Assembly (NCBI GenBank): GCA_963789495.1
Contig: CAWBLP010000014.1
Location: 124,001 to 188,000 of the forward strand
DNA from: CAWBLP01 sp963789495
GTDB lineage: Bacteria > Pseudomonadota > Alphaproteobacteria > Acetobacterales > Acetobacteraceae
Reading direction: 5' to 3'
Length of the DNA stretch: 64,000 nucleotides
Positions 46,235 through 55,693 of the stretch are shown here, in pieces. The notes beneath the pieces were generated by a model. The model did no database searches and had not been told where the DNA came from. It worked only from the letters and a program-made list of their open reading frames with translations. The translations under genes were made by a program, and so were the position numbers. Each line of letters starts with the position of its first letter. Within the stretch, counting starts at the first letter, position 1.

Positions 46235-47197
46235 TCAGCCGATAAACCGCGCCAGCCGAACCGCGGTATGCCCGCGACTTGGCCGCAGGCTTGGCATCAC
46301 CAGCATGCACGAATCATACGGCGTGCGAATCTCCGTATCGCCATCCAGCGCGATCAGCGTGTTACGCCGCGGCACCACCTCACCGCCGCGCCACGGCTGG
46401 ACGAATGCGAATTTGCTGGTGGCGGCAGTGACCACCGTTGTCACCTCGGCGAAGCGTTGCGGCACACTGCAATCCGGCGCCGGCAGCAAGGCAGCATCCG
46501 CCATACCCAAGTCATGCAACAGGCCGGACATGCAGGCCTGCATCGTGCTCACGGTCGTCGCCTGCCAGTGCTGTCCCGCCTCGGCCAGGTTGGCCACACA
46601 TGATGTATCGGGTGACGCAAAGCGCCGGTAGTCGATCATCCGCTTGCCGCTGGCGTGACCGCCATCCGCCACCACCAATGCCGGCAAGCCGATGCTGCGC
46701 GCCAGCGTCCTGCCCTTCTCCGGCACACCGCACAGCATCAGCGGGTCGGACGGCCACAACATGGAATGCAGATCGAGCAGCACATCCACCGTATCGAGCA
46801 GTGGCCGGATCGTCCGCGCCCGCTCCAGCTCCAGCGATTCGCGACGCCCCTCCAGCGTCTCAAGATCCCAGACCCGGTTGATGTCCTCGTCGACGAAGCG
46901 CGACAGCGTCGGATGGCGCGGATCGAACCGCGCGAACGCCGCCAAGTTGACAAATCCCATCGTCAGCCGGCCCCGCTGCGGGGTCAGCCCCGCACGCAGC
47001 AGCCGTTCCAGCAGGATCGCACCGGCGATCTCATTGCCATGCGTGATCGACAGCACGGCGACATGCGGGCCGGGATTGCCGGAGACGCGGGTGGTAAAGC
47101 CGGGAATGCCGGTATTGCCGGGAATCCAGTCGCTGATGTCCGGCGCGGTCAGACGCACATCGAAGATCGGCAGCGGCGGCTGGATCGGCTGGCCCAT
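46235..47197 (-). CDS. Succinylglutamate desuccinylase/aspartoacylase family protein
   Basis: A 320-residue M14-like zinc deacylase. The first zinc motif SITHGNEIAGAI (HxxE, with His and Glu) lies near residue 54, and LLDLHSM provides the third ligand His. FVDEDINRVW is the family's substrate-binding loop. It would remove acyl groups from N-acyl amino acids. I chose the ATG at 47197, as GGGGAGG is about 7 bases upstream; the GTG at 47203 would be too close. It follows an ArgE-like gene by 15 bases, forming a two-gene deacylase unit. Confidence 0.85.
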   Translation of the reverse strand: MGQPIQPPLPIFDVRLTAPDISDWIPGNTGIPGFTTRVSGNPGPHVAVLSITHGNEIAGAILLERLLRAGLTPQRGRLTMGFVNLAAFARFDPRHPTLSRFVDEDINRVWDLETLEGRRESLELERARTIRPLLDTVDVLLDLHSMLWPSDPLMLCGVPEKGRTLARSIGLPALVVADGGHASGKRMIDYRRFASPDTSCVANLAEAGQHWQATTVSTMQACMSGLLHDLGMADAALLPAPDCSVPQRFAEVTTVVTAATSKFAFVQPWRGGEVVPRRNTLIALDGDTEIRTPYDSCMLVMPSLRPSRGHTAVRLARFIG

Positions 47198-47212
47198 ATG
47201 CACGCCTCCCCG

Positions 47213-48388
47213 CTACATCAGCAGACGATCCGCCAGCCGGCGGATGAAGGCATCGCAGGCGTCGAGCTGATCCTGTGCTATCCACTCGTCCGGCTGGTGC
47301 GCCTGCGCGATATGGCCGGGGCCGCAGACGATGGTGGCAATCCCCGCGTTCTGGTAGTGGCCGCCCTCTGTCCCGTAACTAACCTTGCCGGTCGTGTTGG
47401 AGCCAGTGAGCTGCTTCACAACCGCTGTCAGTTCATGGTCGGCGCTCAGCCCCATCCCGGGCATGCGCGTGGTCACCTCGTAACTGAAACCGGTGTCCGG
47501 ATGCACCGCATGCATCGCCGGCTCGATATGATCGGCGATGTAGGCCTGCATCCGCTGCGCATGCCGTTCGGGATCGTCGCCGGGAATGTTCCGCCACTCC
47601 ATGACGAACTCGGCGCGCTCCGGAATGATGTTCAGGATCGTGCCGCCTTGAACGGTGCCGACATGGATGGTGGTATGCGGCGGATCGAAGCCCTCCTCGA
47701 ACGGTCCTTCCTTGGCGAGCCGCCGCGCTTCGGCGGCAATCCAGGCGATCGCTTCGCCGGCCGCCTGAACGGCATTCACGCCCTTGTCGGGCTCGCTGGA
47801 ATGCCCGGGAAGCCCGCGCACCCGCACCAACAGGTTGAGCTTCCCCTTATGCGCCAGGATCGGCTTCATGCCGGACGGCTCACCGACCACGCAGACGGCC
47901 GGCTTCAATCCGGACTCGGCCAGATCGACGATCAGCCGTTCCGCGCCCTGGCAACCGACCTCCTCATCGTAGCTGATGAACAGATGCAGCGGCCGCTTCG
48001 GCTGTCCGGCAATGAAATCCGGCACCGCTGCCAGGCACGAGGCAACGAACCCCTTCATGTCGCAGGCACCACGCGCATACAGGCGGTCGGCTTTGCGACG
48101 CAAGGCGAAAGGATCGCCGGTCCAGGCCTGGCCGTCCACCGGCACGGTATCGACATGGCCCGACAACGCCACGCCGCCGGCGGTCTGCGGCCCGATCACC
48201 GCGTGGATGTTCGCCTTCTGCCCGGTGGCATCGGTGCTGATCCGATAGGGAACCCCGTGCTCATCCAGATAGCCGCGCACGAATGCGATCAGCTTCAGGT
48301 TGGAGTTGCGGCTGGTCGTGTCGAAAGCGACCAGGCGGGCCAGAAGTTCGGCTGTCGTCATGCGGGCTGCGGCGTGTGGTGCGTTCAT
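47213..48388 (-). CDS. argE: Acetylornithine deacetylase (ArgE-type M20 peptidase)
   Basis: A 391-residue M20 family di-zinc hydrolase. SGHVDTVPVDGQ carries the first ligand His and Asp, YARGACDMKG the bridging Asp, ISYDEEVGCQGA the general-base Glu and zinc ligand, and GPGHIAQAHQPDEW the last His. Length and motifs match ArgE, releasing ornithine from N-acetylornithine; related N-acyl amino acid hydrolases cannot be excluded. The ATG at 48388 is shared by family N-termini. It is divergent from the M81 peptidase across about 50 bases and heads a unit with the aspartoacylase-like gene. Confidence 0.87.
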   Translation of the reverse strand: MNAPHAAARMTTAELLARLVAFDTTSRNSNLKLIAFVRGYLDEHGVPYRISTDATGQKANIHAVIGPQTAGGVALSGHVDTVPVDGQAWTGDPFALRRKADRLYARGACDMKGFVASCLAAVPDFIAGQPKRPLHLFISYDEEVGCQGAERLIVDLAESGLKPAVCVVGEPSGMKPILAHKGKLNLLVRVRGLPGHSSEPDKGVNAVQAAGEAIAWIAAEARRLAKEGPFEEGFDPPHTTIHVGTVQGGTILNIIPERAEFVMEWRNIPGDDPERHAQRMQAYIADHIEPAMHAVHPDTGFSYEVTTRMPGMGLSADHELTAVVKQLTGSNTTGKVSYGTEGGHYQNAGIATIVCGPGHIAQAHQPDEWIAQDQLDACDAFIRRLADRLLM

Positions 48389-48437
48389 GGCGGCCAGTCT
48401 ATACGGGCCGGCGACTGCGGCAACCGGAGCAGACGCG

Positions 48438-49979
48438 ATGAATGCCCCACGTGTGGCCATCCTGGGCCTGCATCTGGAAGCGAACGCCTTCGCGCCACCC
48501 ACCACGCGCGCCGATTTCCAGGCGCAGTGCTGGGAAGTTGGCGATGCGATCTCCCAACTCGCGCGCATGGTCAGCCATCTGCCGTCCGAGCTGCCCGGCT
48601 TCTATGCGCGCATGGATGCGACCGGCCCCTGGACGCCAGTGCCCATCCTGATCGCCGCCGCGCCCCCGGGCGGACCGATCGAGCAGGATCTGTTCCTGGA
48701 AATCTGCGACCGCGTCCGTGCCGGGCTGGCCGCGGCGCTGCCGGTCGATGCGGTGTACATCCCCAGCCATGGTGCATCCTCGGCCACCGCCGACGAGGAC
48801 AGCGACGGCACGCTGGTGGCACTGGTGCGGCGGATCGTCGGGCCGGCGGTGCCGATCGTCGTTTCGCACGATCTGCACTGCAATGTTTCGGAGCGTCTGG
48901 TCGAAGCCTGCGACGCGCTGGTGGTGTATCGCACCAATCCGCATGTCGACCAGCGTGAGCGCGCGGCTGAATCCGCCGACCTGCTGCGCGCGATGCTGGC
49001 CGGGATGCGCACCGTGAAAGCGTTCATCCGCCTGCCTCTGACCCCACCCACGGTGACCCTGCTGACCGCGGAGGGGCCTTATGCCGACCTGATCCATATG
49101 GGACAGGAGCTGGCCGACGGGACGATCGCCAACGTCTCGGTAGCGGGCGGATTCGTGTTCAGCGATCTGCCAAAATGCGGCCTGAGCGTCACGGTGACGG
49201 CGCGGGCGGGGGAAACACCGGCGAGCGCGCAGCACGTGGCGCGGCGCACCGCCCTGGCGATTGCTCGCAGAGCCTGGGCGGAACGGCGTCGGCATACCAG
49301 GACGCTGCTCTCGGTGGGCGAGGCCGTCGCGCTGGCGGAGCGCGCCGCTGCCGGCAGCGAACCGCCGGTCATCCTGAGCGATTCCGCCGACAATCCTGGC
49401 GGCGGCGGACGCGGCAACACGTCCTGGCTGTTGCGCGCGTTGCACGTGGCGAAGGTGCCGGGTGTGGTGCTGGGGGTCTTTGTCGATCCGGCCCTGGCGG
49501 CGGAGGCGCATGCAGTCGGTGAAGGCACACGGCTGCATGCCGTGTTCAACCGGGTGGAGAGCGAATTCGCCACCCGCTTCGCAGCCGATGCCGTGGTGGA
49601 AAGACTGACCGACGGGTCCGCGGTCGGCCGGCGTGGCGTGTCGGCGGGCAAACGCTTCAACCTCGGCGCCGCGGCTCTGCTGCGGCTGGAGGGGTCGGGA
49701 CTGCGCGTCGTGGTCGGCAGCCTGCGCCGGCAGCTCGCAGAACCGGTAATGCTGGAGATGCACGGCATCGATATCGCCGCCGCAAAATGCGTGGTGGTGA
49801 AAAGCCGCGGGCATTTCCGCGCCGGGTTCGACGAGTTCTTCCCACCGGACCGCGTGTTCGAGGTCGATGCGCCGGGACTGACCAGCCCGGTGCTGGCGAA
49901 TTTCCCCTGGCGACGGCTGCCTCGCCCGGTGTTTCCGCTCGATGCCGACGCGACCTGGCAGGAACCCGCCTGGGACTGA
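48438..49979 (+). CDS. M81 family metallopeptidase (MlrC-like)
   Basis: A 513-residue protein of the M81/MlrC family, first known from degradation of the microcystin-derived tetrapeptide. It begins PRVAILGLHLEANAFAPP, has IPSHGASSATADEDSDG, IVVSHDLHCNVSERL with the metal-site Asp/His, and DSADNPGGGGRGNTS further on. In most bacteria it is not linked to microcystin and is thought to act on small peptides. It is divergent from argE and shares the amino acid/peptide theme with its neighbours. Confidence 0.88.
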   Translation: MNAPRVAILGLHLEANAFAPPTTRADFQAQCWEVGDAISQLARMVSHLPSELPGFYARMDATGPWTPVPILIAAAPPGGPIEQDLFLEICDRVRAGLAAALPVDAVYIPSHGASSATADEDSDGTLVALVRRIVGPAVPIVVSHDLHCNVSERLVEACDALVVYRTNPHVDQRERAAESADLLRAMLAGMRTVKAFIRLPLTPPTVTLLTAEGPYADLIHMGQELADGTIANVSVAGGFVFSDLPKCGLSVTVTARAGETPASAQHVARRTALAIARRAWAERRRHTRTLLSVGEAVALAERAAAGSEPPVILSDSADNPGGGGRGNTSWLLRALHVAKVPGVVLGVFVDPALAAEAHAVGEGTRLHAVFNRVESEFATRFAADAVVERLTDGSAVGRRGVSAGKRFNLGAAALLRLEGSGLRVVVGSLRRQLAEPVMLEMHGIDIAAAKCVVVKSRGHFRAGFDEFFPPDRVFEVDAPGLTSPVLANFPWRRLPRPVFPLDADATWQEPAWD

Positions 49980-50139
49980 GCGCTTGGCCACCGCCGCTCC
50001 GCTCGTAACGCCCGAAGCACATTCCTGCTGGACAGGACGGCGCCATCGCGATCATCTCGCGCAACGGGTTGGCGTCGGCGGCGAGCTGCACAACGGCATC
50101 ACCACCGGCCCGATCAGCGAGCGATGGGGAGGCTCCGGC

Positions 50140-52269
50140 ATGGCTTCTGACGAATCCGGCTGGCCGGCGCATGACAGGACGCTGCATCACCATGGCACGC
50201 TGACCGCGGAGGGGGTTTCCTGGTTCGGCAACGTGTTCAGCAATCCGTCGCTATGGTCCGAGCCGCCCCCACCCGACGCGCCTCACCGCATGGCCTCCGC
50301 CGATGCAACCGCAGCCTCCGATCCGCCGCCTGCAGCGGACGCGACGTCACAGCCCACCACCGCGGCAATCGCGCCGCTCGCAACGTCATCTTTCGCCGCA
50401 GCCGCGATCGGTCCGGCGCCGGAATTCGGTTCGGCCGGGCTCACCATCAATATCAGCTACGATTCGAGCATCGGCAGCGCGCCCGCCGGTTACACCGCCG
50501 CCATCGATGCCGCGGTGCAGTACCTCGAATCGCTCATCACCGATCCGATCACGGTGAACATCCAATTCGGCTACGGCAGCTACGACAACGGCACGCGCAG
50601 CGTGCCGGCCGGGTCGGTCGGGGCGAATGTCGTCAATCCCGGCTTCACCACCTACAGCAACCTGCGTACCGCCGTGCTGGCCGACGCCACCTCGACCGAT
50701 GACGCTGCCGCCGTTGCCAGCTTACCCGGCGCCAGCCCGAACGGCAGCAGCTTCTATTTCCTCGCCCGCGCCCAGCAGAAAGCGCTCGGCCTGGTTTCCG
50801 CCACCAGCACCGTCATCGATGGCTATGTCGGGCTGAGCAGCGCGGTGGCTTTCACCTACGATCCGAACAACCGTGCCGTGGTCGGCCAGTACGACGCGAT
50901 CGGCGTGCTCGAGCACGAGATCACCGAGGTCATGGGCCGGGTCGCCTCGCTCGGCACCTATGAGGGCCCGTACTACACGCTGCTCGACCTGTTCCGTTAC
51001 AGCGCCGCCGGCGTCCGCGACCTGACGCCGGGACCGGGTGCGTTTTCCGTCGACGGCGTGACGCTGCTCAACGCGTTCAACGATCCCACCGCCGTGACCG
51101 CCGATGCCGGCGACTGGGACACGACATCCCAAGGCGATTCCTTCGGCTTTGCCAGTACCAACACGCTGCTGCAGGTCTCCGCCAACGACCTGCGCGTGAT
51201 GGATGTGCTCGGCTATGGCGTCGCCTGCTTCGCCGCCGGCACCTGCATCGCCACCCCGGACGGTGACCGGCCGGTCGAGCGGCTGCGAGCGGGTGATCGC
51301 GTCGTTGCGCGGTTCAGCGGCGAAGCAGCGGTGAAATGGATCGGCCAGCGCCGCATCGATTGCCGCCGTCATCCCGATCCGACCTCCGTCACGCCGATCC
51401 GGATCCGGCGCAACGCGTTCGGGCCAGGCAGGCCACACCGCGATCTGCTGCTGTCGCCAGATCACGCGGTCGCCACCACCGGGGCGCTGGTGCCGATCCG
51501 CCTGCTCGCCAATGGCGGCAGCATCGTTGCCGAACCGGCAATCCGATGGGTGAAGTATTTCCACATTGAACTCGACCGCCATGATCTGGTGTCGGCCGAG
51601 GGCCTGGAGACCGAAACCTATCTCGACACCGGCAATCGCTGCGGGTTCAGCAACAGCGACGGCCCCGTCCGGCTGCATCCCGATTTTGCCGGCGCACAGG
51701 GCCGACGGGAGGCCGGATCGTGCCTGCGGCTGCTGACCGATGCCGAATTGGTCCGGCTGATCTGGCAGACGCTCGCCACCCGAGCGCAGCAACTCGGGTT
51801 CGTCCTGCCATCGGTCGCGACCAGCGCGGACCCGGGTCTGGTCCTGATGGTTGGCGGCCATACAATCCAGCCGGCCGCCATCGCTGCGACCTGCTACCGC
51901 TTCGTGGTGCCGCACCTGGCGCAGGGCGCGCGCCTGGTCTCGCGCTCGATGGTGCCCGCCGCGCTGCATCCGTGGCAGGAAGATCGCCGGCGTCTTGGCG
52001 TGATGGTGCGAGGCATCACGCTGCACCTGGCGGACCAGCCGGTGGAGCTGGCGATCGACGATCCGGTCCTGGAAGCAGGATGGTGGTCGGTCGAAAGCGA
52101 CGGCAACAGCCTGTGGCGCTGGACCGATGGCGATGCGGCGCTCCCGGTCGCCCCCGGCTGCCGGATGGTGGAGATACGACTGGGCGATACGCTCGCCTAT
52201 CCGCTGACCGATGCGAGGGCTCCTGCCATCGCGAACGCACCTGCAAATCGAGCCGCCCATGCCGCCTGA
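50140..52269 (+). CDS. Metalloprotease-like domain fused to a Hint (hedgehog/intein) domain
   Basis: A 709-residue two-part protein. Residues about 90-355 resemble the alphaproteobacterial NF038122-type metalloproteases (NPGFTTYSNLRTAVLADATS, VGLSS, LEHEITEVMGR at about 258-268). The usual third zinc His is replaced in HEITE, so activity is uncertain. From Cys 363 a Hint domain follows (CFAAGTCIATPDGDRPVERLRAGD, SPDHAV), which normally performs self-cleavage. No standard signal peptide is seen; export without one, as in type I secretion, is possible but not shown. The ATG at 50140 follows GGGGAGG. Confidence 0.8.
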   Translation: MASDESGWPAHDRTLHHHGTLTAEGVSWFGNVFSNPSLWSEPPPPDAPHRMASADATAASDPPPAADATSQPTTAAIAPLATSSFAAAAIGPAPEFGSAGLTINISYDSSIGSAPAGYTAAIDAAVQYLESLITDPITVNIQFGYGSYDNGTRSVPAGSVGANVVNPGFTTYSNLRTAVLADATSTDDAAAVASLPGASPNGSSFYFLARAQQKALGLVSATSTVIDGYVGLSSAVAFTYDPNNRAVVGQYDAIGVLEHEITEVMGRVASLGTYEGPYYTLLDLFRYSAAGVRDLTPGPGAFSVDGVTLLNAFNDPTAVTADAGDWDTTSQGDSFGFASTNTLLQVSANDLRVMDVLGYGVACFAAGTCIATPDGDRPVERLRAGDRVVARFSGEAAVKWIGQRRIDCRRHPDPTSVTPIRIRRNAFGPGRPHRDLLLSPDHAVATTGALVPIRLLANGGSIVAEPAIRWVKYFHIELDRHDLVSAEGLETETYLDTGNRCGFSNSDGPVRLHPDFAGAQGRREAGSCLRLLTDAELVRLIWQTLATRAQQLGFVLPSVATSADPGLVLMVGGHTIQPAAIAATCYRFVVPHLAQGARLVSRSMVPAALHPWQEDRRRLGVMVRGITLHLADQPVELAIDDPVLEAGWWSVESDGNSLWRWTDGDAALPVAPGCRMVEIRLGDTLAYPLTDARAPAIANAPANRAAHAA

Positions 52270-53632
52270 CCAAATGGCACGCTATCTCGCCGATGCCGCG
52301 CTGTTGGAGGACGGCGTCGCGCAGCGCGTGCTGATCGACATCAATGCCGACGGCACCATCGGGTCGGTCACGCCAAATGCCACCGCATCGGCCGAACGCC
52401 TGGCGGGGCTGGTGGTGCCGGGCATGCCGAACCTGCATTCGCACGCATTCCAGCGCGCCATGGCCGGGTTGGCGGAACGCGCCGGCCCCGAGGGTGACAA
52501 TTTCTGGCGCTGGCGGGAGGTGATGTATCGGTTCCTGGCCGCCCTGACGCCAGAGGACGTAACCGCGATCGCCGCGCAGCTCTATGTCGAGTGCCTGCAG
52601 CACGGCTATACCGCGGTGGCGGAGTTTCATTACCTGCACAATGCGCCGGACGGCACGCGGTATGCCGACCCGGCCGAACTCGCCCGCTGCATCGTCACTG
52701 CCGCCGACACCGCCGGCATTGGGCTCACCTTGCTGCCGGTGCTGTACCGGCATGGGCAGTTCGGTGGCGCGCTACCCATCGAGGGCCAACGGCGCTTCGT
52801 GCTGCCGCTGGATTGCTACGCGCGGCTTTGCCAGGACCTGGCGCACACCACCCGGATCGGCATCGCGCCGCATTCGCTGCGTGCGGTCACACCGGACGAA
52901 CTGGCCGCGGCGGTGGCACTGGCCCGCTCGCTGGGTGATGACACGCCGCTGCACATCCACGTGGCGGAGCAGGAAAAGGAGGTTGTGGATTGCGTGGCGT
53001 GGAGCGGCGCGGGTCCGGTCGCCTGGCTGCTGGACCATGCGCCGGTCGGTCCGCGCTGGTGCCTGGTGCATGCAACCCATGTCGATCCCACGGAACTCGC
53101 ACCCCTCGCTGCCAGCGGCGCCGTCGTCGGTCTGTGCCAGACGACGGAGGCCAATCTCGGCGACGGCATCTTCCCGCTGCGTGCCTATCTGGCGGAGCAG
53201 GGACGTTTCGGCATCGGCAGCGATTCCAATGTCTGCACCAGCCCGGTCGAGGAGCTGCGCTGGCTGGAATATATCCGCCGGCTGGAAACCCGGGCGCGCA
53301 ATGTCAGCGAGACGCGGCTGGGTGCCTCGGTCGCCACCAGCCTGTACCGGCGCGCCCTGGACGGCGGAGCGCAGGCGCTGGGCCGCAACATCGGCCGGAT
53401 CGCGCCTGGCTGCCAGGCGGATCTGGTTGTGCTGGATACCGAGCATCCGGCACTGGTGGGGCGAACCGGTGATGCCGTCATGGATGCCTGGCTGTTCAGC
53501 GGCAATGCCACGCCGGTGCGGGACGTGATGGTTTCGGGTCGCTGGCAACTGCGCGATGGCCGACACCCTCGTCAGGACGACATCCGCGCGGCGTTCGCCC
53601 GCAGCATGCACCGCCTCGCGGGCGTGCTGTAA
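52259..53632 (+). CDS. hutF: Formimidoylglutamate deiminase HutF
   Basis: A 457-residue amidohydrolase that converts N-formimino-L-glutamate to N-formyl-L-glutamate and ammonia in histidine breakdown. The zinc site PGMPNLHSHAFQRAMAG (about 58), the His in PLHIHVAEQ (about 240), and GIGSDSNVCTSP (about 320) are as expected. The start overlaps the Hint gene's end by 11 bases; MARYL at 52274 is an alternative. No other hut gene (hutH, hutU, hutI, hutG) is in the window, so the rest of the pathway is elsewhere. Confidence 0.87.
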   Translation: MPPDQMARYLADAALLEDGVAQRVLIDINADGTIGSVTPNATASAERLAGLVVPGMPNLHSHAFQRAMAGLAERAGPEGDNFWRWREVMYRFLAALTPEDVTAIAAQLYVECLQHGYTAVAEFHYLHNAPDGTRYADPAELARCIVTAADTAGIGLTLLPVLYRHGQFGGALPIEGQRRFVLPLDCYARLCQDLAHTTRIGIAPHSLRAVTPDELAAAVALARSLGDDTPLHIHVAEQEKEVVDCVAWSGAGPVAWLLDHAPVGPRWCLVHATHVDPTELAPLAASGAVVGLCQTTEANLGDGIFPLRAYLAEQGRFGIGSDSNVCTSPVEELRWLEYIRRLETRARNVSETRLGASVATSLYRRALDGGAQALGRNIGRIAPGCQADLVVLDTEHPALVGRTGDAVMDAWLFSGNATPVRDVMVSGRWQLRDGRHPRQDDIRAAFARSMHRLAGVL

Positions 53633-53635
53633 GGG

Positions 53636-53726
53636 TTGGAGCGTTGCCCCAAACCCCACCAGGAGGCTTTGGACCGGGGGCAAGCGTCCCCGGCGCGTGC
53701 TGCGTCCCACCGCAAGGCACCAAGGT
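53636..53726. repeat. Partial copy D of the intergenic palindrome family
   Basis: GCGTTGCCCC.AACCCCACCAGG.GGCTTTG at the left matches the start of copy A with few differences. After that the central arms are missing and only a short GGGGGCAAGCGTCCCC hairpin remains. It occupies the gap between the convergent hutF and mepA genes. Confidence 0.6.
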
Positions 53727-54680
53727 TCAGCCCCTCCCCGGCGCCAGCAGCGCCTGGCAGGCGGCAGGCAGCGGCGGCGGATGGTACGGCTTCGCGGATT
53801 TCGGCGGCAGATCGAGCTGATCGAACCACCATTGCAGCGTCGCATCGCATCCGTCACCGGCGGGCGGCGGCGCCATCTGCGCGCAATCCCGCTGACCGGC
53901 GGGGCATTCGAAGCGGATATGCATATGCGCGGCATGGCCGTACCACGGGCGGATGAAGCGCAGCCAGCCACGATCCGCGCGCACGTCCCGGCATAGCTGC
54001 TGCTTGATCGCGGGATTGACCAGGACGCGGTCCACATGCGGCAGGCTCGCCGCCATGTGCAGCAGGTTGACCACCGCCGGCGACCAGCGCGCCGGTTCGA
54101 TACCACGGCCGTCGCGACGCACCAGGCTGGCCAGGACAATCGAGTCACGCGTCACCGTGTTCAGCGGCGGACGGGGTGTCATGTCCAGCCCGACATCGGC
54201 GTCCAGCCCGAGCTGATGGCTGACATGGCCGCCCGGCAACGGGCCGCCGCGCGGTCGCGAAATGTCCTCCACCAGCAGCGGCGGCATGCCGAGATTATGT
54301 GCTTCCAGGGCGAGTTCCTCGATGCCGGCGATGGTCTGCGGCGCGCCCCAGAAGCTGCTGCGATTGCGATGGATGGTCTCGAAGCCCGGCCCGGTATCGG
54401 GCAATGGCACGCCACCGGCAAAGCAGCCGCCGGTGCTGGCACTGCCGATGATGTGCAACGGACCCGGCGCCGGCCCAAGCGGCGGCGTGGCGGCCCGAAC
54501 ACCAGGCGCCAACAGCAGCAGCGCGACCAACCACAAGAGCCGGGTGAGCCATCCGCAGGTCAGGTCCGGCGCAGGCAGCGAAGCAGCGCAACAATGGGCG
54601 AGATGTGTCAGCGTCGCATGTGCTCGCCGGACGTTTCGCGCCTGGGTGGAGCGGAGGCACGAAGCGACGGCATCCAACAT
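53727..54680 (-). CDS. mepA: Penicillin-insensitive murein endopeptidase MepA
   Basis: A 317-residue LAS-type zinc endopeptidase that cuts D-Ala-meso-DAP cross-links in peptidoglycan. The zinc residues lie in GGHVSHQLGLDADVGLDM (HxxxxxxxD) and in HAAHMHIRFECP (last His). A hydrophobic segment WLTRLLWLVALLLLAPGVRA is the export signal, but it sits about 40 residues in with this start (ATG at 54680, GAGGAT site), so the true start could be later. The length of the mature part agrees with MepA. Likely periplasmic. Confidence 0.85.
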   Translation of the reverse strand: MLDAVASCLRSTQARNVRRAHATLTHLAHCCAASLPAPDLTCGWLTRLLWLVALLLLAPGVRAATPPLGPAPGPLHIIGSASTGGCFAGGVPLPDTGPGFETIHRNRSSFWGAPQTIAGIEELALEAHNLGMPPLLVEDISRPRGGPLPGGHVSHQLGLDADVGLDMTPRPPLNTVTRDSIVLASLVRRDGRGIEPARWSPAVVNLLHMAASLPHVDRVLVNPAIKQQLCRDVRADRGWLRFIRPWYGHAAHMHIRFECPAGQRDCAQMAPPPAGDGCDATLQWWFDQLDLPPKSAKPYHPPPLPAACQALLAPGRG

Positions 54681-54840
54681 ACGGCGATCCTCTTGAGTGA
54701 CGCGACCGAACGGCGCAGCGTTGCGACGGAACGGCGACCCGCTAAGCCCCGACGGCGCCTTCCCGCGCCGGCCGAACGCTGTCGCGCAAGCCGCGAATTG
54801 GCGCAGACTGGCGCCCAACGCCAAGGAACGGAGGAAACTC

Positions 54841-55692
54841 ATGAAGGCCCTGTCATCAGAGCAGGTCGAATCCTATCACTACAACGGATTTCTATTCCCG
54901 ATTCCGGCGCTGACGCCGGACGAGATCGCAACCTGCCTGGCCGGACTCGCGCGGCTGGAAGCTGAGCTCGGCTCGCCCGTCGCGGACGCGGACGTGAAAT
55001 GGCGGTCCCACGCCTACGCCCATTCGCCCTGGTTCAACACGCTGATCCGTCATCCGCGTATCCTGGACGCGGTCGAGGACGTGATCGGCCCGGACATCCT
55101 GGTGTGGACCAGCACGTTCTTCATCAAGGAACCGCATTCGCCGACCTTCGCCGCCTGGCATCAGGACGGCACCTATTTTGGCCTGCAGCCGAAGCATCAG
55201 GTCTGCGCCTGGGTGGCGCTGACCGACGCCAGCCGCGAGGCGGGGTGCATGGAGCACCTATCCAGCCACGGCGCGCCACGCCAGTTGCATCACGCACCGC
55301 TGGGCTTGGCGAACAGCATCAACCGCGCCGGCCAAACCATCATGGAGACTTTCGACCACTCCGCACCGGTGGCGATGGCGCTGCCGGCTGGCTCGTTCTC
55401 GCTGCATCACGAGCTCTCGGTGCACCGCTCGGCGCCGAACGACGCCTCGCATCGTCGCGTCGGGATCGGGCTGAACTACATCCCGACCCATGTGCGGGTG
55501 GATGGTCCGGTTCGCCCGATGGCGATGCTGGTGCGGGGCGAAGACCGCTACGGGCATTTCGATCTGATCGAGCCACCGACAGCGGAACGCGACGCGACGG
55601 CGCTGGCCGTCCATCAACAGGTGAGCGACCGGTATCGCGAAAACTATCGGTATCAGGTCGAGCAGCATCAACGCGACTTCGCGCCGGCCTGA
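54841..55692 (+). CDS. Phytanoyl-CoA dioxygenase family protein
   Basis: A 283-residue Fe(II)/2-oxoglutarate oxygenase. WHQDGTYFGL supplies the first iron His and Asp (about residues 103-105) and LHHELSVHRSAPN the second His, followed by an Arg for 2-oxoglutarate (NDASHRRVGIGLNYIP). Such enzymes hydroxylate small ligands; members include phytanoyl-CoA hydroxylase and ectoine or other metabolite hydroxylases. The ATG at 54841 follows CGGAGGAAAC. It ends at palindromic repeat C and is not in an operon with the adjacent LLM gene. Confidence 0.87.
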   Translation: MKALSSEQVESYHYNGFLFPIPALTPDEIATCLAGLARLEAELGSPVADADVKWRSHAYAHSPWFNTLIRHPRILDAVEDVIGPDILVWTSTFFIKEPHSPTFAAWHQDGTYFGLQPKHQVCAWVALTDASREAGCMEHLSSHGAPRQLHHAPLGLANSINRAGQTIMETFDHSAPVAMALPAGSFSLHHELSVHRSAPNDASHRRVGIGLNYIPTHVRVDGPVRPMAMLVRGEDRYGHFDLIEPPTAERDATALAVHQQVSDRYRENYRYQVEQHQRDFAPA

Positions 55693-55693
55693 G

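Noticed and set aside
46655..48958. A 767-codon plus-strand open frame
   Set aside because: It is opposite the aspartoacylase-like and argE genes and runs into the M81 gene in another frame; composition is antisense-like.
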